Notes under the pieces: model-generated | What the model was told of the DNA's origin: nothing | What the model saw: only the letters and a program-made list of their open reading frames with translations | Databases searched by the model: none | Made by a program: the position numbers and the translations under genes | Shown: one piece after another, positions 49,612 to 62,281 of the stretch | Layout of the letters: every line of letters begins with the position of its first letter | Position numbering within the stretch: the stretch's first letter is position 1 | From: Erythrocercus mccallii | Lineage: Eukaryota > Chordata > Aves > Passeriformes > Dicruridae | Assembly (NCBI GenBank): GCA_013397435.1 | Contig: VZRG01002057.1 | Span: 1-64,000, forward strand | Direction of reading: 5' to 3' | Length of the DNA stretch: 64,000 bases

Positions 49612-50231
49612 TGCCATGGTTCCACCCCAGCCAGCAGCCCAGCCCCACACAGCTGCTCACTCACTCCCACACCAGCCGCATCGGGGGAGAACTGGAAAGG
49701 TAAAAGGTAGGAAATTCATGGGCTTAAATAAAGACAGTTTAGTAGGGAGAGCGAAAGCCACGCATATGAGCAAAGCAAAGCAAAGCAAAGCAAAGCAAAG
49801 CAAAACAAAGCAAAGCAGGGAATTCATTCTCAAGAGCAGGCAGCCAGGAGAGCAGGGCCCCATCATGTGCAGCTGTTCCTTGGGAATAAAAACACCGTCA
49901 CTCCAAATGTCCTTCCTCCCTCCCCTCCCCCTTCTCCCTTCTTCTCTGCACTTGATATACTAAGCATGATGCTCTGGAATAGCCTTGGTCACCTCAGGTC
50001 ACCTCAGGTCATTTGTCCCAGCTGTGTCTCCTCCCACCCTCCCATGGACCCCCAGCCCCCTCACCAGCATGGCAGTACAAAAAGCAGGAAAGGCTTTGGG
50101 TCTGTGTAAGTCCTGCTCAGCAATAACAAAAACATCTCTGTATTATCAACCCTGTGTTCAGCACAAACCCAAAACACAGCCCTGTACCCACCACTAGGAA
50201 GACAACTAATTCTCCCTCAGCCAAAACCACA
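49612..50231 (-). mobile_element. Solo LTR, ERVL-like, minus orientation
   Basis: About 620 bp. On the plus strand it opens TGCCATGGTTCCACCCCAGC and closes near ACAACTAATTCTCCCTCAGC...CCACA, the reverse of a common avian LTR as I recall it. Transcribed leftward it has a TATA-like TAGTATATC near 49954-49962 and a degraded poly(A) signal ACTAAA at 49738-49743. An AAAGC tandem expansion at 49771-49816 and a doubled GGTCACCTCA (49987-50008) lie inside. The flanks GTTGC and GTCAC are at best a decayed duplication. No retroviral genes are adjacent. Confidence 0.8.
49771..49816. repeat. (CAAAG)n tandem repeat inside the LTR
   Basis: About nine 5-base CAAAG units with one CAAAA variant. It overlaps a region of the LTR that I recall having only a few units, so it may have expanded after insertion. 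Confidence 0.92.
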
Positions 50232-50522
50232 GTCACCCACTGCAAAGCCATCTGATAGCTCCTCTTCCATCTTTTTAAACACCCTCTCCTGATCCTTCAC
50301 AGTATACACAGGCATTTTCATGCCAGACTGATTTTCCTTGCTAAATTCATATGATTGGTGAATAGAGCCTTCTAATAGAAGCTGGCTGTGACCTTCACTA
50401 CAGAGTGGCTAATATGTCCACGTAATGATGGAGAAGTGGATCCTGTTTGTGTGATTCTAATAGTAATGCTGAAATTGAGGTGACACAGGAAATGTTTCCA
50501 TAACATTAAGCAAAACTGAAAG
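50232..50522. other. Spacer between two solo LTRs
   Basis: About 290 bases of ordinary AT-rich DNA; nothing recognised. Confidence 0.5.
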
Positions 50523-50568
50523 TGTTGTGAAGAGAATCAGGGCAAGGAGGCAATCTCCTTTTTATGCC

Positions 50569-50574
50569 TTTATT
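50569..50574 (-). terminator. LTR polyadenylation signal (AATAAA, minus strand)
   Basis: TTTATT on the plus strand, AATAAA in the LTR sense, near the end of the 50523-51086 LTR. Confidence 0.6.
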
Positions 50575-50942
50575 AAAAGAATTCAGCTCTGGGGTGGGGG
50601 CTCGAGGGGCCGCGCACGCCACTGCTGCTCCCTTTGGCAACGCCGAGGAGGAGGTGGGATCAGCTTCACTGCACAGCAGAGCTGGGGCTTCCGTCCTCAC
50701 GGGCGCACCCGGGAAGTCACTCTGGGGCTCGTCGTCTAGGGAGGTCTTGGCGACGGTGGAAGTTATCAACTGAAGTCTGTTTAAGTTATGATGACCACAG
50801 TGACTTGAGGTAGATGCTTTGGCTCGTTGCTTATTTGCTGCTGAGTCTAGGGTGGTCATTCTCAGTTTCAGGTTTTGTGGCTGTTCTCCGCTTTAGGAGT
50901 CTTTTACTCTTGGGTAGTACCCAGAATCCCACTGTCACTCAC

Positions 50943-50965
50943 ATTTGCATGTCGGTCGCCATTTT
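50943..50965 (-). promoter_or_regulatory. Octamer plus YY1-like motif in the LTR U3
   Basis: Adjacent ATGCAAAT (50943-50950) and AAAATGGCG (50957-50965), both on the LTR sense strand, match the OCT and YY1 consensus cores. Binding is inferred from motif only. Confidence 0.45.
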
Positions 50966-51086
50966 GGGGAGCAGCAGTGACCAAGCCCGACACAGGGAAC
51001 GGAGACAAACAAGTAAGGAGTTAATGGGGGGGATTTAACATTAACTAGGAATATCAAGGGGGACAGAAGGGGGGATTTACACAACA

Positions 51087-52849
51087 GAACATGCTTATTA
51101 AAACATTCGAAGACTGGAACTTGGTAAACTTTTAAAACTTTGCAGACCAGAACTAACAATTAGGTAGGCAACACTCAGAGAGCACTTATTTATATCAAAA
51201 GGAGACAAAATGCTCTAACTATAGAAGAGGAAGATGACAGTTACTGTTCTTTCTTTTTACTCTCTCTGTTCTACTCATACTTTCTCCCTTTTTTCTCTGT
51301 TCTTATTTCTTCCGTCACTAACTTTTCCTATCTTTAATTAGTAGCTAGCAGCACAGATTTCAGAGACAACATTAAAAAGGATGTTAGCAGGCTGCGTTTT
51401 ATGCTGCATCAACAGAGAAACTGCAGGACAAAATATGGTCCCAGGTGAAAGTTAATGCTTCAAAGGCAGGTTTGTTTCAAGACTGCCATACTCAGAAGCA
51501 GAATTTCTTTTGGATCGCAGATATACAAAAACATTTCCCTGCTACTAAGACAGTAACCATGACTTGGGAAACAATGTAAAACCACTTGTGCTGATCCTTT
51601 TTCTTTTGAAGCAGATTGCTTTCTCACTCTGATAGAATTTATATACTGGGTCACATTTGCCTGGCATTTTCTAGTATCCTAGATCAATCAGACTAAAGAA
51701 CTCCCTGAGAGCAGCCAGCCAAACTAAAAAGAGGCTAGCATCATACTTGGCTGACACCAACTTGGGAAAGAAAAAAAGAAAACTTTAGGCTAGCAGATGT
51801 CTCAAAATATCTGTTGCTATATACATACTTTTGTGCATAGCAACTTCTATGTATGCTAAGTATTTTTGTATAGAAAATTTCAAAGACTTTGCAAGAATCT
51901 TTTCTGTCTAAGCCTAAGATCTCGTATTCAACTCTGAAATCCTTCTTATAAGAAAAGAAGATTCAAAGTCATAAAAATACCATAATGTAAGTAATACCAT
52001 AATGACCACCACTCATGGGTTCAGTGTTATTCAGGATAACTTTGCTGTACAGTACACAATGCTGCCTTCCCTGCGGTTCAGGCAGTTGCTGCTGTCTGCT
52101 CTTCATTTCGGAACAGGGTTATTCTTACTTATCTCTTAAATTTTTGATTCCTGAGAAAGTAGACTATTTTTATTGAAATAATTTAAAATAAAAACTTAGG
52201 ATTTAGACTTGTGGTGAACCAATATGTTCTATTTTTCTCACAGCAGTTAGGTATACATCTGTCCTAAATGCAAGAAATTACACTTATCCATCTTGGTGCA
52301 GAATTTTTAAATATTTAGTTAAAAGATATTCAACAACAATTTTATTTCATAAAAACAGATAAATAGCAAAGAACCTAAATAAAATTCAATTTAGGCTATG
52401 TTTTTTTGAGGACTTTGTTACCTTGCAAGTATAATCTGAAAGCCTTCTTCCTGGCTCTTTTTGCTAATTTACTAACTCCAGACTGCATATGAAGTCATGA
52501 AGACAACTTGCAGCTCAGGTACACAAGGAAGAGGGATTATTTCATAGATACTTTGGGTAAAAAATACCTTAGGTTGAAGTTTATGTTGTCCGAGATATTA
52601 ATTACCAAAAACAGGCAAGGAGATGGGGATACAATTCTGTCTTGAAGAGGAACATTGAGATCCTGAATGAGAATGTTGTAGGATAGAAGTATTAATACAA
52701 ATACCTTTCATATGCTTGTCTGACTTTGGCACCCCTCAGCCTCCACAGGCAGTGACAGGCAACCTTGTTGTCAGGACATATCAGTCATATGCTTTTATCC
52801 AACTGCAGAATTCTCATGTTTTGCAACAGCTTTAAGACTGAAGCTTATT
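51087..52849. other. No recognisable gene
   Basis: AT-rich DNA with no repeat edge or ORF of note. Confidence 0.5.
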
Positions 52850-52925
52850 GTGTAGGCAGGGCCAGAAGCTGGACAGAATGACCCTGATGAGTCCTTTCCA
52901 AATCAGCATATTCTGTGATTTTCTG
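52850..52925 (+). mobile_element. CR1 LINE 3' terminus, plus strand
   Basis: A ~75-base scrap: GGCAGGGCCAGAAGCTGGAC, GATGAGTCCTTTCCAAATC and an octamer TTCTGTGA at 52912-52919. It is the CR1 end only. Confidence 0.72.
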
Positions 52926-55900
52926 GGTGTTGACTGAGAACTGTTTCTCTGCTGTGAGCTAAGCACATAAGTTCATGCACAGGTCAAGTCTTTATGACTG
53001 TTCATCTTGTCTATATAGAAGTTACATTCATGTCTGTCTTTAATGTGATCTTCAAATTATGCCAGTTTAAGAAAGATGCTCAGATAAGCCCATGGCTTTC
53101 CTGTGAGCCTGGGCACATGCAGTGCAGGTGGACCAAACATGTTGATATTGATAACACTCATGTTGAACCAACACAACCTACACAGCACCTTGCAATGGTT
53201 ACAAAACATGACAATGCAACACATCATAAGCAAAACCTGTCCCCCTAGGCCTGAACTGTTAAGTGTTATCTCACTTGAAATATGAGAACTGAGACTGCTG
53301 AGGTGGCTGTTGACTAGTGTGAAGCACAGCTATGCATCTTTTCCCATCTCTTGTAAAAGAGCACCCTGAGGATATAAAGACTTGCAAAAGCTTTTCTGTC
53401 CAGTCATCTACGAGCTAATTTTTTAATGTTGCTTGAGCTGTTTCCTTTTCTGCATCTATGTGTTGGATGTTGTGTTAATAGAGAGTGGTACTTTGAGTTA
53501 TATTAAATTTTCAGAAGTCTATTCTAGCCTCTTGTTCTATTTCTACCCTTGTAATTTATCATGAGTAGCTTGCTGTCTGCTAGTAAGGATTGAGATTTCC
53601 AGTTTTCCATGACTTGAAATGTTTTGTCTGACTCCTTTCCCCGTTTTTTAATGTGCTCTGCTAACATTGATGACTAAAGCAGCTTTTCAAAGAGAACTTT
53701 CCCCATTATCTGCTGCATGCTACATTTTCCTTTTACTCTTGGTGTTTTCAAAGAAACTGTGTCACAGACTTTTTAATTTCTTCCCAGGTGCCCCTTGCTT
53801 GCATATTTTAAAATCCCTGTGAATTGTTTTTATTAATTTCTGTGCCCATCATTTAGCCATCTACAGGGGAGAGTGGAAGGGAGACTGCCATTCAAGTTTG
53901 CAAGCCTGTGAGGGGGAAATTTGCCATTAATTGAACCATATATTGTAATTACCAGTATCCACCAGGTTATCAGTGGTCACTAAGCTCAGTAATCAGTGTC
54001 ATAATCCTTGCTGCTGCTGTTAACCCTCTTGGGAGTTACTGATGTATATTTGTGAGGTCCTGATCATTGTGTTGCCAGCTAACTTGCAGTCAAGAGATCT
54101 CATCACTCTTAACTTGTGGAATGGCCAAAGATTTTGTATAATGGCTAATATTTATTGGAGACAAGAACAATTCCAACACATTTAACCTACCAGGAAGGGA
54201 GTTAAGGGGTATGTACTGATGAAAAGGTGCTTGCCAAAACACAGCGATATCACTTACCCTGTACTGATCATTGGCAAACTTTTATCCTTTGTTGTGATAT
54301 GGCAGAAAGAGCACAATATGTCGATCACATGCCAGCTATATCTTTCTTTTCTTACTGTCTTACTAACCTTTCTAGCCCAATCTCATTCTGCACTTTCCAC
54401 AATATTCCTTTTCCACCACTGCAGTAAGATTGCACATATAGTCAATGCCTTAGCAAGCCTTTGTGTTGCTGGTACTCTGGTGAACCCTGTATTGGGCAGC
54501 CGCAGACAGCCCCATCAGACAGGTGGTTCCATCAAGCATGGAACCAGTAAAACCTTATTTCTTATTGATTTGTGTCTGTCTTGCTTTAACTTCATGAACT
54601 TTCTTTTATCCAGCAGAGTGTGAAATCATATTCTAATACCTCCCTCACATGGGATTGTTATAGGGTGTCTTTCCTTTGCACAAAACCTGTAAATAATTCT
54701 AACTCTCTGTCTATCACACAGTAATGTAAGGGCAGGAATCAGTGGGAATTAAAAGCTGTACATGTATGTGTGCTGGGGGAGTAGGGGGATAGAGAGGTTA
54801 AAGAGAGCCTAAAGGCTGTTTTGCAATTAATTTTCAGTTAATTTGATTAGGGAAAAAGGATATCTAGATGTCTTATGGACCCTCAGAAGATCTGACTGAA
54901 AAGTTCTTAGATCAGTATCAGCTGGAAGATACAGGTCTTGATAATAGCTGAGCCAGGATATTTCAGGATTTGTGTGTGTCACATGTGAGTAAACCTGTAC
55001 TGAAAATGTAAATGAACACAAGAGAATCAGGCCAACAATTTCTGTCTAAAATAGAGCAACTGTCATTATATTACTAGCAAACCAAAGAGTCTCCTGAAAT
55101 GCCTACTTGGCTTTGAAAGTTATTCCTGGGGAATTCAGAAGTCTGCACAGAAATAAGAGAGAAACCAACTGAAGGAAGAAAAGCAAAGAAAATAATCTCA
55201 GATGAAAGCATCCATCCCCTTCTTACAACTTTTGTCACAGAAAAGGTGACTGATAGTTCACAGAAAAGGCATGAAACACCTTACAGTGTTGTTCAAGACA
55301 TGTTCCAGGTGATTAGTGTTAACTATCATGAGTTTGTTTCTTGCATCTCTTGAAATATGAATAATCCTAAAAAAAAAATCTACATCAGAAGGTGTATTCA
55401 TTTCTACCCAGAACTATACTTTGCCAGACATTTGTATTCTTGATGGGAAAGAAAAACAGGAATTGACTTCTTAGATATGTCTTTTAAGGGTGAAATATTT
55501 TTTTAAAAATCCCAAACTTCCCAAATTGTGAAAAGTGGAGAGAGAAAGTGCCCTAAAATGTCCTCTTACTGTCTGCATTCCTGTAATTACTGTATCAGTT
55601 TCTTCTTTTAGTCTGTCTTGTTTCAAGCTCTACTGCCAAGAAGGATATTTGTGTGAACTCTCTCCTCTTATTATTAGCACAGTGATGAAGATGTTGTCAG
55701 GTTCTCTTCTCTTGCCTGAAGCTGCTACCTAGTCAGCCTGGCTGATGCTCCCTCTGTAATTTTTTCTTGTCATTTATTCTTGTTTCCTGTGGTTTTTACT
55801 TCTTTACTACATGACAGTCACATAGATGAAAAGCAGCCAAAGGAAAAGAGAGTAAAAAATCCAATTCAATCAGTAACCGTAAATAATACACCTGCAAGAA

Positions 55901-56699
55901 GAAAACTATTCAATTGGTGAGAAGTCCAACATACAAGAGACTACTAGAAGATTTGGGAGTATTTTATCAAAATCAGTAGTCAGGATCAAGTAATGTGATC
56001 ATGAAGGCAGAAAATACAAACGAAATAAGGACTTATTCAAAGGGGGTTTTTTTTTCTGTCACAGTGCACAGTGTGATGACTTCAGTTCTCAAGACATCCA
56101 AGTTCCCAACTTCAGGAAGAAATAGCAAACACTATTACAATATCTGACAAATACGAGAATTACAACCCATAGTAATACATAGTGAGTTATAAATATAAGT
56201 AATAAAGACACAAGGGAATCTAAATATAGCAGGAACAACTTCCTGTAAGTTACCATTGTGAAGGCAATAGCATTGTCAAAGTATAAATTTTAATATAGTT
56301 GAACTGTATCTATAATGAAAGAAATGCCAGTACCACTCAAGGAAGCCCTAAGATTTGAACAGCCAAACTATGATGAAAAGCAATAATATTTAATAACTTC
56401 TAATTTCCATATTTTAAAAAGGGAGGATATACTCATGTACCAGAATAACAAAGTGCTCTCCAGTCAACTGATTTAAAAGCTCATAAGAGAGCAATAATAG
56501 AAACAGTATTTAAGATCTAAAACCCAAGATAGCTTTGCACAGAAGCCTTTTAAGATTCAGTAGATGTTCTTTTTAGACCTCAGAGTCTTGGTGAACAACA
56601 GCTTTAAAATGAACAAATAGTGTTCCCTGGAATATAACAGGATCAAGAGCATCTTAGGCTTTGACTATTGGCAAGAACTGAGCAGGTGGGTTGAGAGCA
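52926..56699. other. No recognisable gene
   Basis: AT-rich DNA. A 134-codon plus-strand ORF (54219-54623) is hydrophobic in its first half but has no family I recognise, and an overlapping second frame is also open, so I consider it chance. Confidence 0.45.
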
Positions 56700-57028
56700 T
56701 CCATCCTTAAAAAGGCTATAGGAAGGTCCACTTGCTGCCTGTGGCTGTTTACTGGGAGGTTAGAGAGAAGGTGCAGTCAAATTTCTCAGTGCTACACAGA
56801 GAACAATGGGAGGTTCAGCACAGAGTGTGGTGTAAGGAAAAAATATTTCTATGAGAATTGTCAAACATTAAAACATTGTCTGGACAGAGAGTAAGATGTT
56901 CATCCTTGAAGCTACACGACACTGAACATGGCTCTGAACAACCTGTTTTCACAAGGACTTCATTGGGCAAATGAGCTTTGGATGTCGCTTCAAACCAGTG
57001 TGATTCCATGGTTCTATGGTTGAAGGAC
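56700..57028 (+). mobile_element. CR1 LINE 3' region, plus strand
   Basis: Diverged CR1: an AAGGTCCACTTGCTGCC-like start, a shortened AAATATTTCTATGAGAATTG block, GAACATGGCTCTGAACAACC, and an end GTGTGATTCCATGGTTCTATG that decays the octamer tail. The two ORFs on opposite strands are shadows. Confidence 0.75.
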
Positions 57029-58299
57029 ACTAATAAAAAAAAAAATATTATAAGAGGTATTCTAGAATTATAGAAGAACCCTCCAGTTAGGAATTAATCT
57101 GGGCTTCATGTCGTTTACCCAGTTACATATTGTTTGGTTAGCCACACAGGAATCCCAGGCAAAAATTAATAACTGTGAGTGGATACAATGAACCAGCAGC
57201 AAATCATGTGAGTGTCAGAAACAATGAAAACCAAGGCCTGAAAACCAAGCCTTGAAGATCTGCAAGACCTGATGTCTAATAAAAATAGGGCTTGTGGATG
57301 TTTTAAAATGTCTTTTTTCTTTTTATATAATTTTAAAAAATCCCAGAAACAGGAAATCTTTGAAATCTCTTCCACCTTGTCAAATATGTTTGAAATTGCT
57401 GGTCAACTCATGTCTCCTTTCATGAGATTGATCAACAAGAAAGTGAATACAGAGACAGTGTCTCATTTCTGAAGGAAACCAGGCTAAAAATAAAAGAATG
57501 AAAATCTAATTAAGACCAGGCAACTTAATATTGTGGAAAGAAGTTTTGTCAAGGAAATATGGTTTCATCCATTCATATCATTAGAACTGGGATTCATAAA
57601 ACTAAAAGCACAGAATGAAAGTATTTAGGTGCTTTATTAGTCACTTCTGACTGCCAAAATATGATTATGAAGTATCAGTAAAGAGATTTTTAAAGGGATT
57701 AAGAACTGCCTTGTTGAAAAGAACTGAAAAATAAGCTGTCAGTGGGGAGTCACAGCTATACATAAAAGCTCAGCTAGTAGGGTTCCTTAGTATTATCTTG
57801 TTTCAGTCAATGACTGAAGGTGAATATAAAATGATATATATGATAAAATGATATATATGAATGAAATATAAAATGATAAAAAAGGTAAGCAATTCAAATA
57901 AAAGCAGGGCATGCATTTTTACCATTAGGAAGTATAGTCCCCTGTGAAAGAAACTAAGGGAAGCAGCAATGTTCTAATCCCATGATGACTTTAAATCAAA
58001 GAAAAAAAAGACACTGCTAGGGTGCTTTTTTGCTAAGGCTGTTGACTTATTTCAAATAGGGTGAGTGAGTAGCATCTTATAATCTTTTCCTCCAAGAGCT
58101 GCAATCAGGTGATTTAATGGTTCTTAATGCTGGAAACCCTAGTCTTTGAAAACAGTGACAGAAAAATATCAATGATAAGACCAAAAAGATAAAATCTTAA
58201 GGAGAAAAATATTAGGGAACAAAGAAAACCTGTGATTAAAACCAAGATAACTATTGCCTAATTTTGCATTAGTAAAACAAATATTCATAAAATGCATCC
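57029..58299. other. No gene; AT-rich tandem repeat
   Basis: AT-rich DNA including a short repeat of the unit ATAAAATGAT at 57824-57882. Confidence 0.5.
57824..57882. repeat. Imperfect tandem repeat, AT-rich
   Basis: Three copies of an ATAAAATGAT core with TATATA linkers, about 60 bases. Confidence 0.7.
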
Positions 58300-58541
58300 T
58301 CAGGACTGGACTCATTGGATATTAGAAAAAGGTTCTTGATCCAGAGGGTGGTTTGGCACTGAAACAGGCTCCCCAGGGAAGTGATTACAGGACCAAGCCT
58401 GACAGAGCTCAATAAGTGTTTGGACAGTGCTCTCAAGCACAAGGTGTGACTATTGGGGTGTCCTATGCAGGGCAGGGAGTTGGACTTGATGATCCTTGTG
58501 GGTCCCTTCCAGCTCAGCTGAGTCTGTGCTTCTGTGAAGCT
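58300..58541 (+). mobile_element. CR1 LINE 3' end, plus strand
   Basis: CR1 end with GAGGGTGGTTTGGCACTG, GGCTCCCCAGGGAAGTG, the CTATGCAGGGCAGGGAG block, TTGGACTTGATGATCC and TGGGTCCCTTCCAGCTCAG, ending TTCTGTGA at 58531-58538. It is less diverged than most fragments here and clearly recognisable. Confidence 0.9.
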
Positions 58542-61500
58542 TGAAAAAATGCAGTTGAAAACTCATTCCTAGCTTCATCTTTCTTTCAATGACAGAAAAT
58601 TCAGGCTGTCAAGAAATCCCACTCTGATGTTGTTTATTATGCACTAGTGTTATGCAGTAGTTCAGGCTTTCAGTAGGTTCCTGACAAATGTTTCAAGGGC
58701 TTCCAGTAGCAACAAAAGTTGTTAAGGTACCTTTCATAATAGAATGACTGTACAAATGACAGTGTGTTGTTAATGTCTGGCTGGCTACACACACAGTCTC
58801 CCCACCCCCCTCTCCCCCTTCCTTACTAGAAATACTGAAAAAGTCAAACAATGAAAATAGAAATTTGTTCTTTGGATTGTGTAATAGGGGTTCCAAACAG
58901 GACCATACCCTGAAGTACACTCTGCATACAGATTACAAGTTTATTGTGCCTCTGTGCACACTTACAGCCATTAGTAGCTTCACACGCTTGTACATGTTTT
59001 ATTTTCAGAAAGAACTGTGTAGAAAATTAAAAGAACTTTCTCACTATTACAGTCTTTTTTTCTCACTGTAATACTAATTGCAAGTCTGGTTAAGCTTTTC
59101 CCAGCTGTTTCACTTCCTATTTGTTGTTAGGAGTTCAGTTTTCTTCTTTGAAAAAAACCACTACGAAATCCTAAATATGTATTTATCTTGTGTGGTGCCT
59201 TTTTACTTATTAAAAGCTGTGTTTCAACTTAGGCTAATTCTAAATCCAGTGTTCAGTAACTATCTTCACACATATGCTTGGTCTTTCCATAACTGGACAC
59301 TTTTACGTCTAACTGTCCAGAGTACCAGCCTGTTTTGAGTGTGCGTGTCAGCCTGCCCATCAAACTGGGGCCACGGAGCTGAGTGTCTGAAACCACACAT
59401 CCTATAGAGAGACAATGGCAGAGCTTCCTGTATCCCTATGAAAACTGGCGTCTCCTCTGGTTTTTTTAGTTTTGTGCCTTCTCTTTTACCTTCTCTTGCT
59501 ACCAAATCTTGTGTGCTAGCATGTGCTTATGTATTCTCTTTATCCCAAGTCTTGCACTGTCTTGCCAAATTATGCTGTGGACCAGGTGTCAGCTACATAA
59601 TTTTTTGCAAGAATAATCCCCATCTAAAGCACGTGCTTCTGTAAACCTCATCAGAAATCTTGGGTTTTTTACTGTGCACTTCTTTAAACTGTTATGCTTT
59701 TCTTTAGGGATCTTGAACAGATTCTGTAAGAACTTTTGTGTATGTTCCATTGAAAATGGATGAAAGAAAAATGGGCTTAAACAAAAATTATCACCAAGAG
59801 CAATTTCTACATTTTAGTTTATTTGTGTGTAGATAAGTATATGTGGAGCTTTTTGATGTTTCAGTCCGCTTTAACTGTATTAAGTAATTGTACATGATGT
59901 TTGATCTCTGGCAGAATTCTGCCGGAAAGGTGTCACTGCTTCAGTTTTGCTCTGGTCAGTTTTCGAAACCTAACCACTTGGATCCAGAGCTAGGATCCCA
60001 TTCTCTTCTGGGGCATACCTTCATATAGTCTCTCCACTCACACTCTTTGTAGTTTCTGATTCCTGCCTGAGCAGTGATTCTCTCCATCACATCCTCCAGT
60101 CAGTTCACACCAAGACAGACATTCCCACTTCCTCCAGGTTCAGTAGGACTTGCAAGTACAAGCAATGATCTGATATATGTGAGGGAAGTGTTACAAAACA
60201 TCTCTGGCAAGCCTACATTTCTGCAGGAATGGTTATGTCTTGGTCTATTTTGCACCACACTCAGAATTGTCAGTGTTTAGCACGTAATGTCTTTCAAAAA
60301 CACTGAAGCTGTATGCAACAAGCAGTGCTACAGCAAAGTAACTCAGAGCTTTCCTATGGGCCTGTGAAGTGAAATGGTTGATGTTCAAGACCCAATGACC
60401 ATTCTATATGTATCTAATGGCTCTCTTACTTACACTTAAACACTTAAACATACCTAAATTTAATTTAGAGTGTCTTTTCTACAAATAGAATGCAGAATAT
60501 CAGGAGGGTTTTTTCCATTTTCTGGTAGTGCAAACATTTTTTCATAGGCATAAATGAAACCCCTTTACTCAAGCAGTAGTATTTCTGAATAAACACTTCC
60601 CTGAATTGCTTTAAAATCATTGTTGTAAGGTTGTTTTCAGGTCATCTAGTGAGATGGAATTGCTTGAGTCTAAGTAGAAGGCTTTAGGCTGTGATCTCTG
60701 CAAGTTAAACGTAGAATTCATTGGGACAAGTAAATATGGGCTGGAACAAAAAAGAAGTAAAGATGCTTGTAGTGCAATGAGCTATAAACCAAATGTAAAT
60801 GCTAAGGGTGTGGTCAGGACCTTCACCTGACTAGAGTATGCACAAGGCAAGTAAACAATAATCAAGTGTTTGGTACCCGGAATTGAGATGGGCGTTTTAT
60901 AAAAGGAGAGTTGTAGAGGTCAACTTTCAGACTGAAATCACAGGATACTGAAATTTTAGAATATTGCTGCTTTAAAAATTACCTGAATAACTGAGGACTC
61001 TATGTAGTGTTATGTTTGTGGCTAAGGAGGACAAAATATCCTAGTAAGTGATAGAGACAGACTTTCAAACAAAACTATCACAAATCATTGCATCTTCCTT
61101 CTATCACATCTTTGCCTGTGTTGGCATTATTCATGTCATCAAGGCTTCTACTTCCACATTTTCCATTTCACACACTTTTCTATTAAGCTTTGACTGTAAT
61201 ATTTTAGTGGTTATGGAATGTTTATTTCTGTACAGTATTGTCCAGCTCCATAGTTCAGGTCTAAGTGTATTCATCATTACTTGTATCAAGCATTTTGTCC
61301 ATTATTTTGATGACTTTGAGGTACACAGCAGTATGTTATTTTGGGGTGAAGCCACAATCTCCTCTATTAAAAAATGTAAATTCTGTACACATTTATTCAC
61401 TAAGTTACTTGGTGCCCACGTTCTCAAATCTTCTCACCTTTAACTAGAGGTATCAAAATCTCTTTCCTGAACCTTGTTACTTGGTTAAACACCAAGTATT

Positions 61501-61929
61501 TACCTAGCAGATTGCTCTGGCTAATACATTTCTGCTATAGGAATTCTTAAGCATCTCCATCTTTATATGTCACTAGTGGAAGCATTAGGAAATATATCTT
61601 TCCCGTTACACTTATAAGCAGATCAGAGTTTTCAGACTCCCGCCATTTTTCTCACATGCAGTACTCTGTGAGAATCTTAAATATACTATGCTAAACTGCA
61701 TTTCATCTTTTCAAGTGAAATGATGCTCCGTTTGTTCAAATGCTGCCTATGCAATCAGTAATGGTGTGAACATCCCTGCTGTAATGAAACATGTAAATAG
61801 AGCTAAGCCCAGCTGCAATGTCCTCTCAACTGCACTCAGATAATAACTGAAATGATCAGTCAACAGTGCTGGGAATGTGCCTTAGAAATGTAATCCTTCT
61901 AGTTATGGTGCCTTCAGCAACTTCAGAAC
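58542..61929. other. No recognisable gene
   Basis: AT-rich DNA. A C-rich run lies at 58799-58822. A 131-codon plus-strand ORF at 61048-61443 has no recognised domain. Confidence 0.45.
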
Positions 61930-62192
61930 AAGTCCTTGGTGCCACAAAGAGACACAGGAGAATCTCATATTACTGACTAACTATATAGTAAGTAAGCACG
62001 CAAAATTCAAAGTTCCTAAAGTTAACACATGGCATAAAACCACAACTTCAGCACATGACAAACGAGAATGGTAACACCTCAGAAAAGAAAGCACTTCAGA
62101 AAAGAAACTCTGGAATCATGATGAAAAGTTCAGTGAAAAGACCAACATGATGTTCAAGACTGGTCAAAAAGTAAAACAGAAAGATAGGAGTT
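61930..62192. repeat. 263-bp exact direct repeat, copy 1 (LTR-occupied side)
   Basis: Begins AAGTCCTTGG and matches 62283-62545 base for base when read through. It continues naturally from unique DNA on its left, and on its right runs into an LTR-like sequence at 62193. Interpreted as the occupied allele of an insertion site. Confidence 0.93.
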
Positions 62193-62281
62193 TGTCTAGG
62201 TTTAGGGCAAATTTGGGAGGAAACCTCCGAAGGGGTTCCTTTGGAAGGCAAACCCAAACGGCCCCTCCCCCCTGCCAGCCC
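62193..62281 (+). mobile_element. Left edge of an LTR-like insertion, cut off at an assembly gap
   Basis: Eighty-nine bases starting TGTCTAGGTTTAGG, GC-rich towards the end (ACGGCCCCTCCCCCCTGCC), then an N. The TG start and sudden composition change fit the 5' edge of an LTR, and the text reminds me of a songbird endogenous retrovirus, but I cannot name it. If an LTR, its target-site duplication should be GAGTT or GGAGTT, the bases just before it. Only the left edge is present. Confidence 0.6.

Larger units (their letters stand above)
50523..51086 (-). mobile_element. Solo LTR, minus orientation, CpG-rich
   Basis: A 564-bp element with TGTTGTG at its plus-strand start and CACAACA at its end (7-bp terminal inverted repeat). 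Read leftward it has an octamer ATGCAAAT (50943-50950), a YY1-like AAAATGGCG (50957-50965), a GC/CpG-rich stretch (50590-50760) and a good AATAAA (50569-50574) about 46 bases before its end. The flanks TGAAAG and GAACAT do not form an obvious duplication. Class is unassigned, perhaps ERVK-like. The overlapping ORFs of 70-117 codons are products of the GC-rich sequence. Confidence 0.72.

Noticed and set aside
54219..54623. 134-codon plus-strand ORF with hydrophobic N-terminal half
   Set aside because: An overlapping second frame is also open, and there is no recognised family or gene context.
61048..61443. 131-codon plus-strand ORF
   Set aside because: Composition follows the local T-richness, and there is no domain, conserved motif or splice context.
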